64,000 bases of DNA from the NCBI RefSeq assembly GCF_003002815.1, contig NZ_PVTF01000010.1, forward strand, positions 124,001-188,000. Direction: 5' to 3'. Shown piece after piece: positions 42,860 through 50,960 of this stretch (position 1 is the first letter of the stretch; every line of letters begins with the position of its first letter). A program made the position numbers and the translations under genes. Below the pieces are notes generated by a model. That model was given only the letters and a program-made list of their open reading frames with translations. It was not told the DNA's origin and ran no database searches. Source of the DNA: Umezawaea tangerina. Its GTDB lineage: Bacteria > Actinomycetota > Actinomycetes > Mycobacteriales > Pseudonocardiaceae.

Positions 42860-43201
42860 CTACAGGTTGCGCAGCCCCGCCAGGACCCTCTCCATCAGCG
42901 CGGTCGACGGCCGGTTGTCCCTGACCCCCTCGTTGCGGTGCACGGTGATCAGGCTCAGGTCGGACATGTCCGCCAGCAGGACCCTCACCACCCCCAGTGG
43001 AAGCCTCAGACGTGCGGAGACCTCCGCCACCGAGTGCGGGTCCCGGCACAGCGCGCTGATCGTGCGGTGCTCCAGGGTGTCGGTCATGGGATCCCGTTCG
43101 ACCTCGTCGTTCGTGGTCACGATGGTCTCGATGTCCAACGTGACGTTCGAGCGGGTTCGTCCGCCGGTGAGGGCGTAGGGGCGGACCCTGAAGTCGTTCA
43201 T
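42860..43201 (-). CDS. DUF742 protein, outside a conservon
   Basis: A 113-residue protein matching DUF742: VRPYALTGGRTRS, ISALCRDPHSVAEVSARLRL and a winged-helix-like PLGVVRVLLADMSD. DUF742 proteins usually sit in four-gene conservons with a sensor kinase, a roadblock protein and a GTPase. None of these is adjacent, so this copy is an orphan. It is convergent with the anti-sigma gene, with only three bases between the stops. Confidence 0.88.
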   Translation of the reverse strand: MNDFRVRPYALTGGRTRSNVTLDIETIVTTNDEVERDPMTDTLEHRTISALCRDPHSVAEVSARLRLPLGVVRVLLADMSDLSLITVHRNEGVRDNRPSTALMERVLAGLRNL

Positions 43202-43636
43202 CGGTATCTCCGCGGTTGTCGACGGGTGTCGGCAGCCCCGGGATCACCGAGGCCATGGCACTGTACGACCTCGGTGACGGAGAGTCCCGGACTTCCCATT
43301 CCTTGGCATGTCCTCGCCAGCGATGTCACGGATCGTGATCTTCCGTCACAGCCCCGGATTAGGGCATTTAAAGTCTATTTAAGGATCGACCAAGTTTTAT
43401 TTATTGCTACTTCGGAGTTCAATCCACGGATCGTGGTCGTGACAGCGGGTCCAATTCGCATCCCGTCCACTCCTTCCTACCAGTTCGATTCGCGGGTTTC
43501 CTTTTACGATGCAGACCCGTGTCCTCCCCGTTAGACCACTGTGGATCTTCGTGACCTGCGGGTTGACAATTGTCATCCGGGATCGGTGACGTCGGGGCAC
43601 TACTGGACCACTTGGTCCTGCCCCAGGCTGGTGTCC
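43202..43636. other. 435-bp gene-free interval, AT-rich centre
   Basis: No convincing gene. Positions ~43358-43425 are strikingly AT-rich for this genome. A perfect 12-bp palindrome, TGACAATTGTCA (43564-43575), overlaps a TTGACA -35-like hexamer (43563-43568) in front of the ABC/two-component operon and may be the site of its response regulator. Confidence 0.55.
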
Positions 43637-44521
43637 ATGACGACGGTGCTGGACGTGCAGGGGGTGCGCCACCGCTACGGCGGGACGGTCGCGCTCGACG
43701 GGGTCGACCTGCGGGTCGGCGCGGGGGAGTGCGTCGCGCTGCTCGGGCCCAACGGGGCGGGCAAGACCACCCTGGTGAACCTGGTGGTCGGCCTGCTGGC
43801 CAGGCAGGCGGGGACGATCGCGATCGTCGGGGGCGACCCGCGCGCCGCGGCCTCGCGGCGGGAGCTGGGCGTGGTGCAGCAGTCGCTGGGGTTCCCGACG
43901 ACGTTGAAGGTGCGCGAGCTGGTCGTGGGGGCGGCCGTGCGGGCCGGACGACCGCGCTCCGCCGCCGGGCCGGTGCTCGCGGAGCTGGGGCTGGCCGAGC
44001 TGGCCGGGCGGCGGGCGGTGAAGCTGTCCGGCGGGCAGCGGCAGCGGCTGCAGCTGGCCATGGCGCTGGTGGGCGACCCGGCGCTGCTCGTGCTGGACGA
44101 GCCGACGGTCGGGCTGGACGTCGCCGCCCGCCGCTCGTTCTGGGGGATCGTGGCCGCCCGGTGCGCCCGCGGGGTCGGGGTGCTGGTGACCACGCACCTG
44201 ATCGAGGAGTCGGCCGGGGTGGCCGACCGGGTCGTGGTGGTGGACAAGGGGCGGGTGCTGGCGTCGGGGACACCGGACGAGCTGGTCGCCGTGCTGCCGG
44301 ACCGGACGATCGTGGCGACGTCCTCGTTGGAGGACTCGGTGCTGGCCGGGGTGCCGGGGGTGCTGTCGATGACGCGGGAGGGGCGGTGGGTGCGGCTGCG
44401 GACCCGCGAGCCCGAGGCCGTGTTGAGGGTGCTGCTGGCGGCGGATCCGGGGTTGGGGGACCTGCGGGTGGAACAGGCGGGGCTGGAGGAGGCCGTGGTG
44501 AGCATCGGGGCGGGGGTGTGA
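43637..44521 (+). CDS. ABC-2 transporter ATP-binding protein
   Basis: A 294-residue ATPase starting at ATG 43637. Walker A is GPNGAGKTTLVNL, signature KLSGGQRQRLQLAMAL, Walker B LLVLDEPTVGLD, switch His VTTHLIEES. The C-terminal ~80 residues form the regulatory extension common in DrrA/NatA-like drug or lipid exporters. It works with the permease encoded 170 bases downstream and the following two-component system, an arrangement like DesKR- or LiaRS-linked exporters of membrane-active compounds. Confidence 0.9.
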   Translation: MTTVLDVQGVRHRYGGTVALDGVDLRVGAGECVALLGPNGAGKTTLVNLVVGLLARQAGTIAIVGGDPRAAASRRELGVVQQSLGFPTTLKVRELVVGAAVRAGRPRSAAGPVLAELGLAELAGRRAVKLSGGQRQRLQLAMALVGDPALLVLDEPTVGLDVAARRSFWGIVAARCARGVGVLVTTHLIEESAGVADRVVVVDKGRVLASGTPDELVAVLPDRTIVATSSLEDSVLAGVPGVLSMTREGRWVRLRTREPEAVLRVLLAADPGLGDLRVEQAGLEEAVVSIGAGV

Positions 44522-44535
44522 GGGTGCGCTCCGCG

Positions 44536-44612
44536 GACCGACCGGTGCGCACTCGTCCGTCCACACCAGACCGGTCGGTCTGCCCGACTTCCGGTTCCGG
44601 TGGTGGAACCGG
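44536..44612. promoter_or_regulatory. Structured spacer between ATPase and permease genes
   Basis: GACCGACCGGT (44536-44546) pairs exactly with 44570-44580; the right copy also lies in the palindrome CAGACCG-gt-CGGTCTG (44567-44582). A third hairpin, CCGGTTCC-N6-GGAACCGG, is at 44591-44612. This may set different expression of the two subunits or be an internal operator. Confidence 0.45.
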
Positions 44613-44690
44613 GGAACCGTTGGGCGGTCTGGTGACGTCCTACTCGCGCGCGCGGCGTGCGGGACATGTGACCTGCAGAGGAGCTGTGGC

Positions 44691-45464
44691 GTGAGCGCGT
44701 CGGGAGTTGTCGGGCGGCCGGTCGGCCGGGAGCGTGGACCGGTCGGTCTGGGGCGGGTCTTCGTCGTGGAGCTCGTGGACGATCTGAGGGGTATCGTCCG
44801 CGAGCCCACGGCGTTGTTCTTCTCGATCGTGATGCCGGTGGGGTTCTTCGTGCTGTTCGTGTCGATGTTCGGGCGGCAGAACAGCGGGATGCTGGCGACC
44901 TTCGGGACGTTCGGCGTGCTGGCGGTGACGCTGATGAACCCCGGCATGGGGGTGGCGAAGGACCGGGAGCGCGGGTGGCTGCGGGCGAAGCAGGTGTCGG
45001 CGGTGCCGGTGTGGGTGACGTTGGCGGCCAAGGTGGCGGCGTCGTTCCCGTACGCGGTGGGGGTGCTGGTGGCGATGGCGGCGGCCGCGGCGGCGACGGG
45101 GTCGTTGAGCGCGACGCCGTGGCAGATGGCGCGGCTGGTCGTGGTGCTGCTGCTGGGCGCGTTCCCGTTCGCGCTGCTCGGGCTGGCGGTGGGGTTCCGG
45201 GCGAGCACGAACGCGGCGGCGGCGATCCTGAACGCGCTGCTGATGCCGTCGGCGATCTTCTCGGGGCTGTGGATGCCGCTGGCCTTCCTGCCCGCGTTCT
45301 TCTCGCACGTCGCGCCGTTCCTGCCGCCCTACCACCTGGCCCAGCTCGCGCTGGCGCAGCTCCAGCCGGGTGACGGGGTGCTCGGGCACGCGCTGGTGCT
45401 GGTCGCCATGACGGTCGTGAGCGCGGGACTGGCCGGTCTGTCCTATCGTTCCGCTCGACCATGA
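44691..45464 (+). CDS. ABC-2 type permease
   Basis: A 257-residue protein from GTG with GAGGAG upstream. Six helices, including ALFFSIVMPVGFFVLFVSMF and the conserved ABC-2 segment AILNALLMPSAIFSGLWMPL followed by HVAPFLPPYHLAQLAL. It forms the membrane channel for the upstream ATPase. Its stop overlaps the histidine kinase start (ATGA). Confidence 0.9.
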   Translation: MSASGVVGRPVGRERGPVGLGRVFVVELVDDLRGIVREPTALFFSIVMPVGFFVLFVSMFGRQNSGMLATFGTFGVLAVTLMNPGMGVAKDRERGWLRAKQVSAVPVWVTLAAKVAASFPYAVGVLVAMAAAAAATGSLSATPWQMARLVVVLLLGAFPFALLGLAVGFRASTNAAAAILNALLMPSAIFSGLWMPLAFLPAFFSHVAPFLPPYHLAQLALAQLQPGDGVLGHALVLVAMTVVSAGLAGLSYRSARP

Positions 45465-46537
45465 CGACATCCCGCCTGCGCGTGTGGACCTGGGTGCACC
45501 TCGTGTACCTGGGTCTGCCCGCCTTCCAGCCGATCTTCGACCCGACCGCCGACGCGGGGGACTGGGCGCTGGTCGCGTTCATCGTGGTGGCGTTCCTGCC
45601 GATGTACGCGATGTCGCTGCTGCGCCCGTGGCAGGCGCGGTGGTGGCTGACGGTGCCCGCGACGGTGCTCGGCGTGCTCGCCGTGCACTTCAACGCGGGT
45701 GCGGCGGTCCTGTTCGTCTACGCGGCGGCGTGCGCGGGGCTGACCGAGACGCGGCGGACGGCGTTGAGGTGGTTCGGGTTCCTCACGACGCTGACCCTGG
45801 TGTTCGGGGTGCTCTCGGCGACCCCGATGCCCTACCGGCTGTGGAACGTCGTCCCGCCGGTGCTGTTCATCTGGGTGATCGGGCTGGTGCAGATCGCGGA
45901 GGCCGCCCGCGCCCGCGCCAACACCGAGCTGCGCATGGAGAACGCGCGGATCGAGCACCTGGCCACGGTGTCCGAGCGGGAGCGGATCGCGCGGGACCTG
46001 CACGACCTGCTGGGGCACTCGCTCACCGCCGTGGTGATGCGGGCGCAGCTGGTGGAACAACTGGTGGCCGTGGACCCCGAGCGGGCGCGGGCCGAGGTGC
46101 GCGAGATCGAGCGCACCGCGCGGGACGCCCTCAGCGAGGTCCGCGCCACCGTGAGCGGCTGGCGGCAGGCCAGCCTGGAGGCCGAGTTGGACGCCGCCCG
46201 AGGGGCGCTGGCGAGCACCGGGGTCGACCTGCACGTGCGCCGCGACCCCGACCTCGCCCTGCTGGGCTCCACCGAACACGCCCTCGCCCTCGCCGTCCGG
46301 GAGGCGATCACCAACGTCGCCCGCCACGCGGACGCCCGCACGTGCCAGGTCGGCATCCACGCCGTCGACGGCGAGCTGCGGGTCGTGGTGGCGGACGACG
46401 GCGTCGGCGGCGGAGCCGACGGCAACGGCCTGTCCGGCATGCGGGAGCGCATCGCCGCTCTGGGCGGCCGCGTCCACCGCACCGCCACCGAGGGCACCAC
46501 CGTCACCATCGCCGTCCCCTTGCGGGTGGCGACGTGA
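45461..46537 (+). CDS. DesK/NarL-type sensor histidine kinase
   Basis: A 358-residue kinase with five or six membrane helices in the first ~150 residues and no periplasmic domain. The HisKA_3 box is ERERIARDLHDLLGHSLTAV with the phosphorylated His in DLHD. HATPase_c motifs are EAITNVARHA and DDGVGGGADGNGLSGMRERI. It resembles intramembrane-sensing kinases that watch membrane state. Co-translated with the permease and the regulator (GTGA). Confidence 0.92.
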   Translation: MTTSRLRVWTWVHLVYLGLPAFQPIFDPTADAGDWALVAFIVVAFLPMYAMSLLRPWQARWWLTVPATVLGVLAVHFNAGAAVLFVYAAACAGLTETRRTALRWFGFLTTLTLVFGVLSATPMPYRLWNVVPPVLFIWVIGLVQIAEAARARANTELRMENARIEHLATVSERERIARDLHDLLGHSLTAVVMRAQLVEQLVAVDPERARAEVREIERTARDALSEVRATVSGWRQASLEAELDAARGALASTGVDLHVRRDPDLALLGSTEHALALAVREAITNVARHADARTCQVGIHAVDGELRVVVADDGVGGGADGNGLSGMRERIAALGGRVHRTATEGTTVTIAVPLRVAT

Positions 46538-47136
46538 TCCGGGTCGTCCTCGCCGAGGACCAGGGCATGGTCCTCGGCGCCTTCGCCGCCCTCCTCGACC
46601 TCCAACCGGACATCGAGGTCGTCGCGGCCGTCTCCGACGGCGACGCGGCCCTCACCGCCGTCACCGAACACCGCCCCGACGTCCTGCTCACCGACATCGA
46701 GATGCCCGGCCGCTCCGGCCTGGACGTCGCCGCGGAGCTCCGCAGACGCGACGACCCCACCCGAGTCCTCATCGTCACCACCTTCGCCCGCGGCGGCTAC
46801 CTCCGCCGCGCCATGGACGCGGGCGTCCTGGGCTACGTCCTCAAGGACGCCCCCATCGCCCAACTGGCCGACGCCCTCCGCGAGGTCCACGCCGGCCACC
46901 GCGTCATCGCCCCCGAACTCGCCGTCGCCGCCTGGGACTCCGCCGACCCGCTCACCGACCGCGAACGCGAGCTCCTGCGCGAAGTCCTCGACGGCGCCTC
47001 CAACACCGACATCGCCCACCGCCTCCACCTCGCCGAAGGCACCGTCCGCAACTACCTCTCCACCGCCATGGCCAAGCTCAACGCCCGCAACCGAACCGAA
47101 GCCGCCACCACCGCCCGCGACCACGGCTGGCTGTAA
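46534..47136 (+). CDS. LuxR/NarL-type response regulator
   Basis: A 200-residue protein starting at GTG. The receiver has VVLAEDQGMVL, Asp in VLLTDIEMPG and LKDAP; the C-terminal helix-turn-helix is LTDRERELLREVLDGASNTD and IAHRLHLAEGTVRNYLSTAM. It should be phosphorylated by the preceding kinase and control the operon, perhaps through the TGACAATTGTCA palindrome. Third positions are strongly C-biased. Confidence 0.93.
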   Translation: MIRVVLAEDQGMVLGAFAALLDLQPDIEVVAAVSDGDAALTAVTEHRPDVLLTDIEMPGRSGLDVAAELRRRDDPTRVLIVTTFARGGYLRRAMDAGVLGYVLKDAPIAQLADALREVHAGHRVIAPELAVAAWDSADPLTDRERELLREVLDGASNTDIAHRLHLAEGTVRNYLSTAMAKLNARNRTEAATTARDHGWL

Positions 47137-47166
47137 GTTCACAATGGACTCCGCGACCCGGCCACC

Positions 47167-47304
47167 CAACAACGCTGGAACCAAAGACAAGTCACCCAAC
47201 GACACTGGCGGCAGCACACAAGTCACCCAGCGACGCTGGAACCAAAGGGCAAGTCGCCCAACAACGCTGGAAGCAGCACACAAGCCCCCAGCGACGCTGG
47301 AAGC
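47167..47304 (+). repeat. Array of 30-bp repeats, copy B
   Basis: Five cores, variants of CAACGACGCTGGAAGC, start at 47167, 47197, 47228, 47259 and 47289: a 30-31 bp period with variable bases between. Same order and orientation relative to the stem-loop as copy A. Confidence 0.85.
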
Positions 47305-47322
47305 GAGCATGCTCGTCCGCTC

Positions 47323-47442
47323 GTGCGGTCGGCTTGACTTGGGGTTTTTGGGCTTACAATGAGTCGGCGGGCAGGCTCTGCCACCTGCCCTTTTTCGCCC
47401 GACGAAGCCCAAAAAAGGGGCCCCAAGTCAAGCCGACCGCAC
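47323..47442. repeat. Long imperfect stem-loop, copy B
   Basis: Arms begin GTGCGGTCGGCTTGACTTGG and end with its complement; the inner GGCAGG/CCTGCC hairpin and T-tract are conserved. The handful of differences from copy A are mostly in the loop (three near 47356-47361, one at the inner loop) or outside the stem. This conservation of arms suggests selection on structure. It separates convergent genes, consistent with a terminator role. Confidence 0.88.
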
Positions 47443-47446
47443 CTGG

Positions 47447-47494
47447 GTCCGCTGTAGCGACACCCCCGGAGCCCCCCGCAGCGACACCCCCAGA
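47447..47494. repeat. 24-bp repeats after stem-loop B
   Basis: Units start at 47447 and 47471, with a degenerate third from 47495. Consensus matches the copy A tail. Confidence 0.7.
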
Positions 47495-47546
47495 GACCAC
47501 GGCCCCCACAGCGCCCCCCGACACCGCCCAACCCTCCACAATAGAC

Positions 47547-48506
47547 CTACAACCAGTCCCTCTTCTTGAACGTCGCGTACAACACCCCCGACAGCGCCAC
47601 TATCGCCGCCGTCGACACCCAAAACCCCCAAGCCCTCTCGAACCCCGGATAGGGCAGGTTCTGCCCGTAGAACCCCGTGATCGCCGTGGGCACCGCGATG
47701 ATCGCCGCCCAGCTCGTCACCTTCTTCATGATCATGTTCATCACGTTGCCCTGGGCCGTCAGCTGCGTCTCCCGCAGCGTCGTCGTCATCTCCCGCAACG
47801 ACTCCGTCCAGTCCGTCACCCGCAGCACGTGGTCGTTGACGTCCTGGAAGTACGGCCTCAGCTCGTCGGTCACGATGGTGTCGTCGGTCCGCAGCAACGC
47901 CCCCACCACGTCCGCCATCGGCAGCTCCACCCGCCGCAGCATCACCAGGTTCTTGCGCAGCCGCAACGCCCGCCGCTGCATCCCCTTGTGGTCGGGGCGT
48001 TCCTCGAACAGCACGTCCTCGAGGTCCTCGATCTCGTCGTCGAGCTTCTGCGCGGCGGCCAGGTGCCCGTCGACGATCGAGTCCAGCAGCCCGTGCAGCA
48101 GGAAGCCGACCCCGACGCCGGACAGGTCGCCCGGTTCGTCCCACCGCTTCAGCACGTCCGCGAAGTCGAACTCGTCCCGGACCGTCACCAGCGCGCGGTC
48201 GGTGATGAACGCGGACACCTCGGTCGGGGCCAGGACCCCGTCGTCGAACCGGACGGCTTTCGCGGTCAGGAAGGAGTGCCCGTCGTACTGGTCGAACTTC
48301 GGCCGCTCGTGCTTGGCCAGCGCGTCCTCGATGGCGAGCGCGTGCAGTCCCAGCTCCTGCGCGATCGTGGCCAGGTCCTCCTGGCTCGGCGAGTGGAAGT
48401 CCACCCACACCACCGCGTCCGGGTCCTGGAGGTGGTCGGACACCTGGTCCAGGTCGAAGTCGGACGCCTCCAACCTGCCCTTGCGGTAGAGCCGCGTGCT
48501 CGCCAT
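47547..48506 (-). CDS. CorA-family Mg2+/Co2+ transporter with YGQN filter
   Basis: A 319-residue protein. A cytosolic alpha/beta N-domain and long stalk helix precede two C-terminal membrane helices (AAIIAVPTAITGFYGQNLPY, then FWVSTAAIVALSGVLYATFKKRDWL). The pore motif reads YGQN in place of canonical YGMN. Actinobacterial CorA-like proteins often vary here, and transport specificity may differ. The conserved basic end (KKRDWL) is present. Confidence 0.88.
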   Translation of the reverse strand: MASTRLYRKGRLEASDFDLDQVSDHLQDPDAVVWVDFHSPSQEDLATIAQELGLHALAIEDALAKHERPKFDQYDGHSFLTAKAVRFDDGVLAPTEVSAFITDRALVTVRDEFDFADVLKRWDEPGDLSGVGVGFLLHGLLDSIVDGHLAAAQKLDDEIEDLEDVLFEERPDHKGMQRRALRLRKNLVMLRRVELPMADVVGALLRTDDTIVTDELRPYFQDVNDHVLRVTDWTESLREMTTTLRETQLTAQGNVMNMIMKKVTSWAAIIAVPTAITGFYGQNLPYPGFERAWGFWVSTAAIVALSGVLYATFKKRDWL

Positions 48507-48515
48507 GCCTGAAGG

Positions 48516-49874
48516 CTAGTGGGTGGCCGGATCCGGGGCCGTGTCGCCGCTCGCCCACGCCACGTGGCCGTCGGGGCGGACCACCGCGCCGCGGACGTCC
48601 TCCCAGCCGTCGTGCTTGGCGGGCTCGTCGGTGAAGTCCAGCGGGACGTGCTTCCCGGTGCGCAGCAGGGTGAACAGGGTGGTGTCGCCGACCCGGAGGT
48701 CGGGCGCGCGGGTGCCGACCAGGGGGTGCGCGCCGCGGTCGTAGGCGACGGCGAGGCCGGACAGGCGTTCGGCGAGGGTGCGGGAGAACTCCGGCACGGT
48801 GGCGATGAGCCCGCTGAGCAGCGTGCGCAGCGCCAGCACCTCCGGGGTGGCCGCGTTCATCAGCGCGGTCTGCGCGCGGGTGCTGAGCAGCAGGTCCGCG
48901 CCGACCGGGTGGCGTTCGTCGTGGTAGCTGTCCAGCAGCCCGTGGGGCGCGGTGCCCAGCGCGGTCGCGGCGAGCTTCCAGCCGAGGTTCGTGGCGTCCT
49001 GCACGCCGACGTTGAGGCCGACCCCGCCCGCCGGGAAGTGCATGTGCGCGGCGTCGCCCGCGACCAGCACCCGGCCCCGGCGGTACCGCTCGGCCTGCCG
49101 GGTGGCGTTGCCGAACCGGGACAGCCAGTGCGGGTCGCGCATGCCGAAGTCGGTGCCGGTGATGGCGGTGACCGTGGCGCGCACCTCCTCCAGGGTCAGC
49201 TCGCCGGGGCGCTCGGTGTGGTCGGAACCGCCGACGAACCGGTGCGCACCGCCGGGCAGCGGCACCACCATCAGGCCGCCGTTGGGCCCGGAGACCGACA
49301 GCAGCGACGGCGGCGGGGAGTCCAGCACGACGTCGGCGAGCCATCCCCACGTCGTGTCCGGCGTGCCGGGGAAGGCGATGCCCGCGGCCTCGCGGACCGC
49401 GCTGCGGGTTCCGTCGCAGCCGACGACGTAGGCGGCCTCGACCTCGTAGGGCCCGTCGGGGCCGGTGACCCGGAGCGCCACCGAGTCGGCGTCCTGGCGC
49501 AGGCCGGTCACCTGGTGCCCGCGCAGGATCCGCGCGCCCCGCGTGCGCGCGTGCTCCTCCAGCAGCTCCTCGGTGCGGACCTGGGGGAGTGCCAGCGTGA
49601 ACGGGAAGTCCGTGTCCAGCACGCGGAAGTCCATCCGGTCGTCCAGGCCGCCGAAGTGGCCGTTGGGGATGCGCAGCCCCTCGGCCAGGAACCGGTCCAC
49701 GACACCGCGGAACGCCAGCACCTCCAGCGTTCGCGGGTGGATCGTCAGCGCCTTCGAGTGCGGGTCCCGCTCGGTGCGGGCCTCCAGGACGGTGACCGGC
49801 ACCCCGCCCAGCCCCAGCTCGGCGGCCAACCACAGTCCGACGGGCCCGCCGCCGACGACCACTACCTGCTCCAC
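48516..49874 (-). CDS. FAD-dependent aromatic monooxygenase (RdmE/PgaE-like)
   Basis: A 452-residue flavoprotein from GTG 49874, with GGAGGA four bases upstream. FAD-binding VVVVGGGPVGLWLAAEL, the DG motif YVVGCDGTRSAVRE and GDAAHMHFPAGGVGLNVGVQ are conserved. It uses NAD(P)H and O2 to hydroxylate phenolic or polyketide substrates, or inactivate an antibiotic (Rox-like). Two operators for the divergent TetR regulator lie in its promoter, so induction by its substrate is likely. Confidence 0.92.
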   Translation of the reverse strand: MEQVVVVGGGPVGLWLAAELGLGGVPVTVLEARTERDPHSKALTIHPRTLEVLAFRGVVDRFLAEGLRIPNGHFGGLDDRMDFRVLDTDFPFTLALPQVRTEELLEEHARTRGARILRGHQVTGLRQDADSVALRVTGPDGPYEVEAAYVVGCDGTRSAVREAAGIAFPGTPDTTWGWLADVVLDSPPPSLLSVSGPNGGLMVVPLPGGAHRFVGGSDHTERPGELTLEEVRATVTAITGTDFGMRDPHWLSRFGNATRQAERYRRGRVLVAGDAAHMHFPAGGVGLNVGVQDATNLGWKLAATALGTAPHGLLDSYHDERHPVGADLLLSTRAQTALMNAATPEVLALRTLLSGLIATVPEFSRTLAERLSGLAVAYDRGAHPLVGTRAPDLRVGDTTLFTLLRTGKHVPLDFTDEPAKHDGWEDVRGAVVRPDGHVAWASGDTAPDPATH

Positions 49875-49884
49875 GGAATCCTCC

Positions 49885-49934
49885 TTGGTCACTGACCAAC
49901 AACTGGTGAGGCCGTACACTAGGTCAGTGACCAA
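49885..49934. promoter_or_regulatory. Two 15-bp palindromic TetR operators
   Basis: TTGGTCACTGACCAA (49885-49899) is a perfect palindrome; TAGGTCAGTGACCAA (49920-49934) is a one-mismatch copy of the palindrome pattern. Centres are 35 bp apart. The second covers the TetR start codon, giving autoregulation; the first lies over the monooxygenase leader. Confidence 0.8.
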
Positions 49935-50556
49935 GAAGTCCGCAACCGGCCTGGACCCGGACACCGTCGTGCGCGCCGCGCTGGAGCTGCTGGACGACAA
50001 GGGGGCCGACGCGGTGTCTGTCCGCGGCGTCGCGGACCGGCTCGGCGTCCGGATGAACACGGTGCTGTGGCACGCGAAGACCAAGGCGCGCCTGCTGGAG
50101 CTGATGGCCGACGCGATCGTCGCGGGCGCGACCGTGGAGGACCTGCCGGGACCGTGGCGCGACCGGGTCCGCGAACTGGCCCACCGCTACCGCCGCGCAC
50201 TGCTGGCGCGGCGGGACGGGGCCCGGATCGTGGCCGGGACGTACGCCGCCGAACCCGCCACGCTCCGGTTCGCCGACACCATGGTCGGCGCGCTGCTCGA
50301 CGCGGGATTCCCGGCGCGCCAAGCGGTCTGGGTGTGCTGGACGATCGTCTACTTCGTACTCGGGCTCACCCAGGAGGAGCAGGCGGTGCCCGAGGCGCTC
50401 GGCGAGGACTTCGCCCGCGTCCTCGCCTCCGGCGAGTACCCGTCACTGGCGCTGGCCCGCGAGCACTTCGAGGACGGCTCGTTCGACGAGCGCTTCGACC
50501 ACGGGCTTTCCCTTGTGCTGCGCGGGTTGGCGCCCCAGGGGGAGGATGGGGTGTGA
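49927..50556 (+). CDS. TetR-family regulator of the monooxygenase
   Basis: A 209-residue protein starting at GTG within its own second operator. The helix-turn-helix is TVVRAALELLDDKGADAV and VADRLGVRMNTVLWHAKTKA, close to TetR itself, followed by a TetR_C-like domain (WVCWTIVYFVLGLTQEEQA). It should release the divergent monooxygenase gene on binding a small aromatic or antibiotic ligand. The next gene overlaps its stop (GTGA). Confidence 0.9.
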   Translation: MTKKSATGLDPDTVVRAALELLDDKGADAVSVRGVADRLGVRMNTVLWHAKTKARLLELMADAIVAGATVEDLPGPWRDRVRELAHRYRRALLARRDGARIVAGTYAAEPATLRFADTMVGALLDAGFPARQAVWVCWTIVYFVLGLTQEEQAVPEALGEDFARVLASGEYPSLALAREHFEDGSFDERFDHGLSLVLRGLAPQGEDGV

Positions 50557-50954
50557 CCGAAGACCTGGAAACCCGTTACCGCGCTTACCTCGCCGTCCTC
50601 AACGAGCGTCGTCTCGACGACCTCGCGCACCACCTGTGCGACGAGCTGACCTACAACGGCGAACCGATGACCCGGCAGCGCTACCAAGAACAGCGGGCCG
50701 CCGACATCGCCGCGATCCCGGACCTCTTCTTCGACGCGCACGTCGTCGTCGCCGCGGGCGACCGGGTGGCGTGCCGCCTGGTGTTCGACTGCACGCCGGT
50801 GGGCGAGTTCCTCGGCTTCGCGCCCACCGGCGGGCGGTTCGTGTTCGCGGAACACGTCTTCTACCGCTACGAGGAAGGGCGCATCGCCGAGGTGACCTCG
50901 TTGATCGACCGCGCGGCCATCGCGGAGCAGATCCGGTCCGGCGCCCACGGGTGA
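50553..50954 (+). CDS. SnoaL-like ester cyclase-type protein
   Basis: A 133-residue alpha+beta barrel protein starting at GTG, with GGAGGATGG upstream. LETRYRAYLAVLNERRLDDL, DLFFDAHVVVAAGDRVACRL and GEFLGFAPTGGRFVFAEHVF match the SnoaL/ester-cyclase family. Such proteins cyclise polyketides or act as general small hydrolases; here function is unknown. Coupled to the TetR gene, so probably part of the same detoxifying response as the monooxygenase. Confidence 0.82.
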   Translation: MTEDLETRYRAYLAVLNERRLDDLAHHLCDELTYNGEPMTRQRYQEQRAADIAAIPDLFFDAHVVVAAGDRVACRLVFDCTPVGEFLGFAPTGGRFVFAEHVFYRYEEGRIAEVTSLIDRAAIAEQIRSGAHG

Positions 50955-50960
50955 GGCCGG

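Larger units (their letters stand above)
47137..47546. other. 410-bp gene-free interval holding composite repeat copy B
   Basis: Between the convergent response regulator and CorA genes lie, in order, five 30-bp repeats, the long stem-loop and two to three 24-bp repeats, listed separately. Nothing else is seen. Confidence 0.8.

Noticed and set aside
43500-43550. tRNA-like sequence on the minus strand (AGTGGTCTAACGG resembles a D-arm)
   Set aside because: No anticodon stem with a 7-base loop, no TTCRA T-loop at the right distance and no acceptor stem could be formed.
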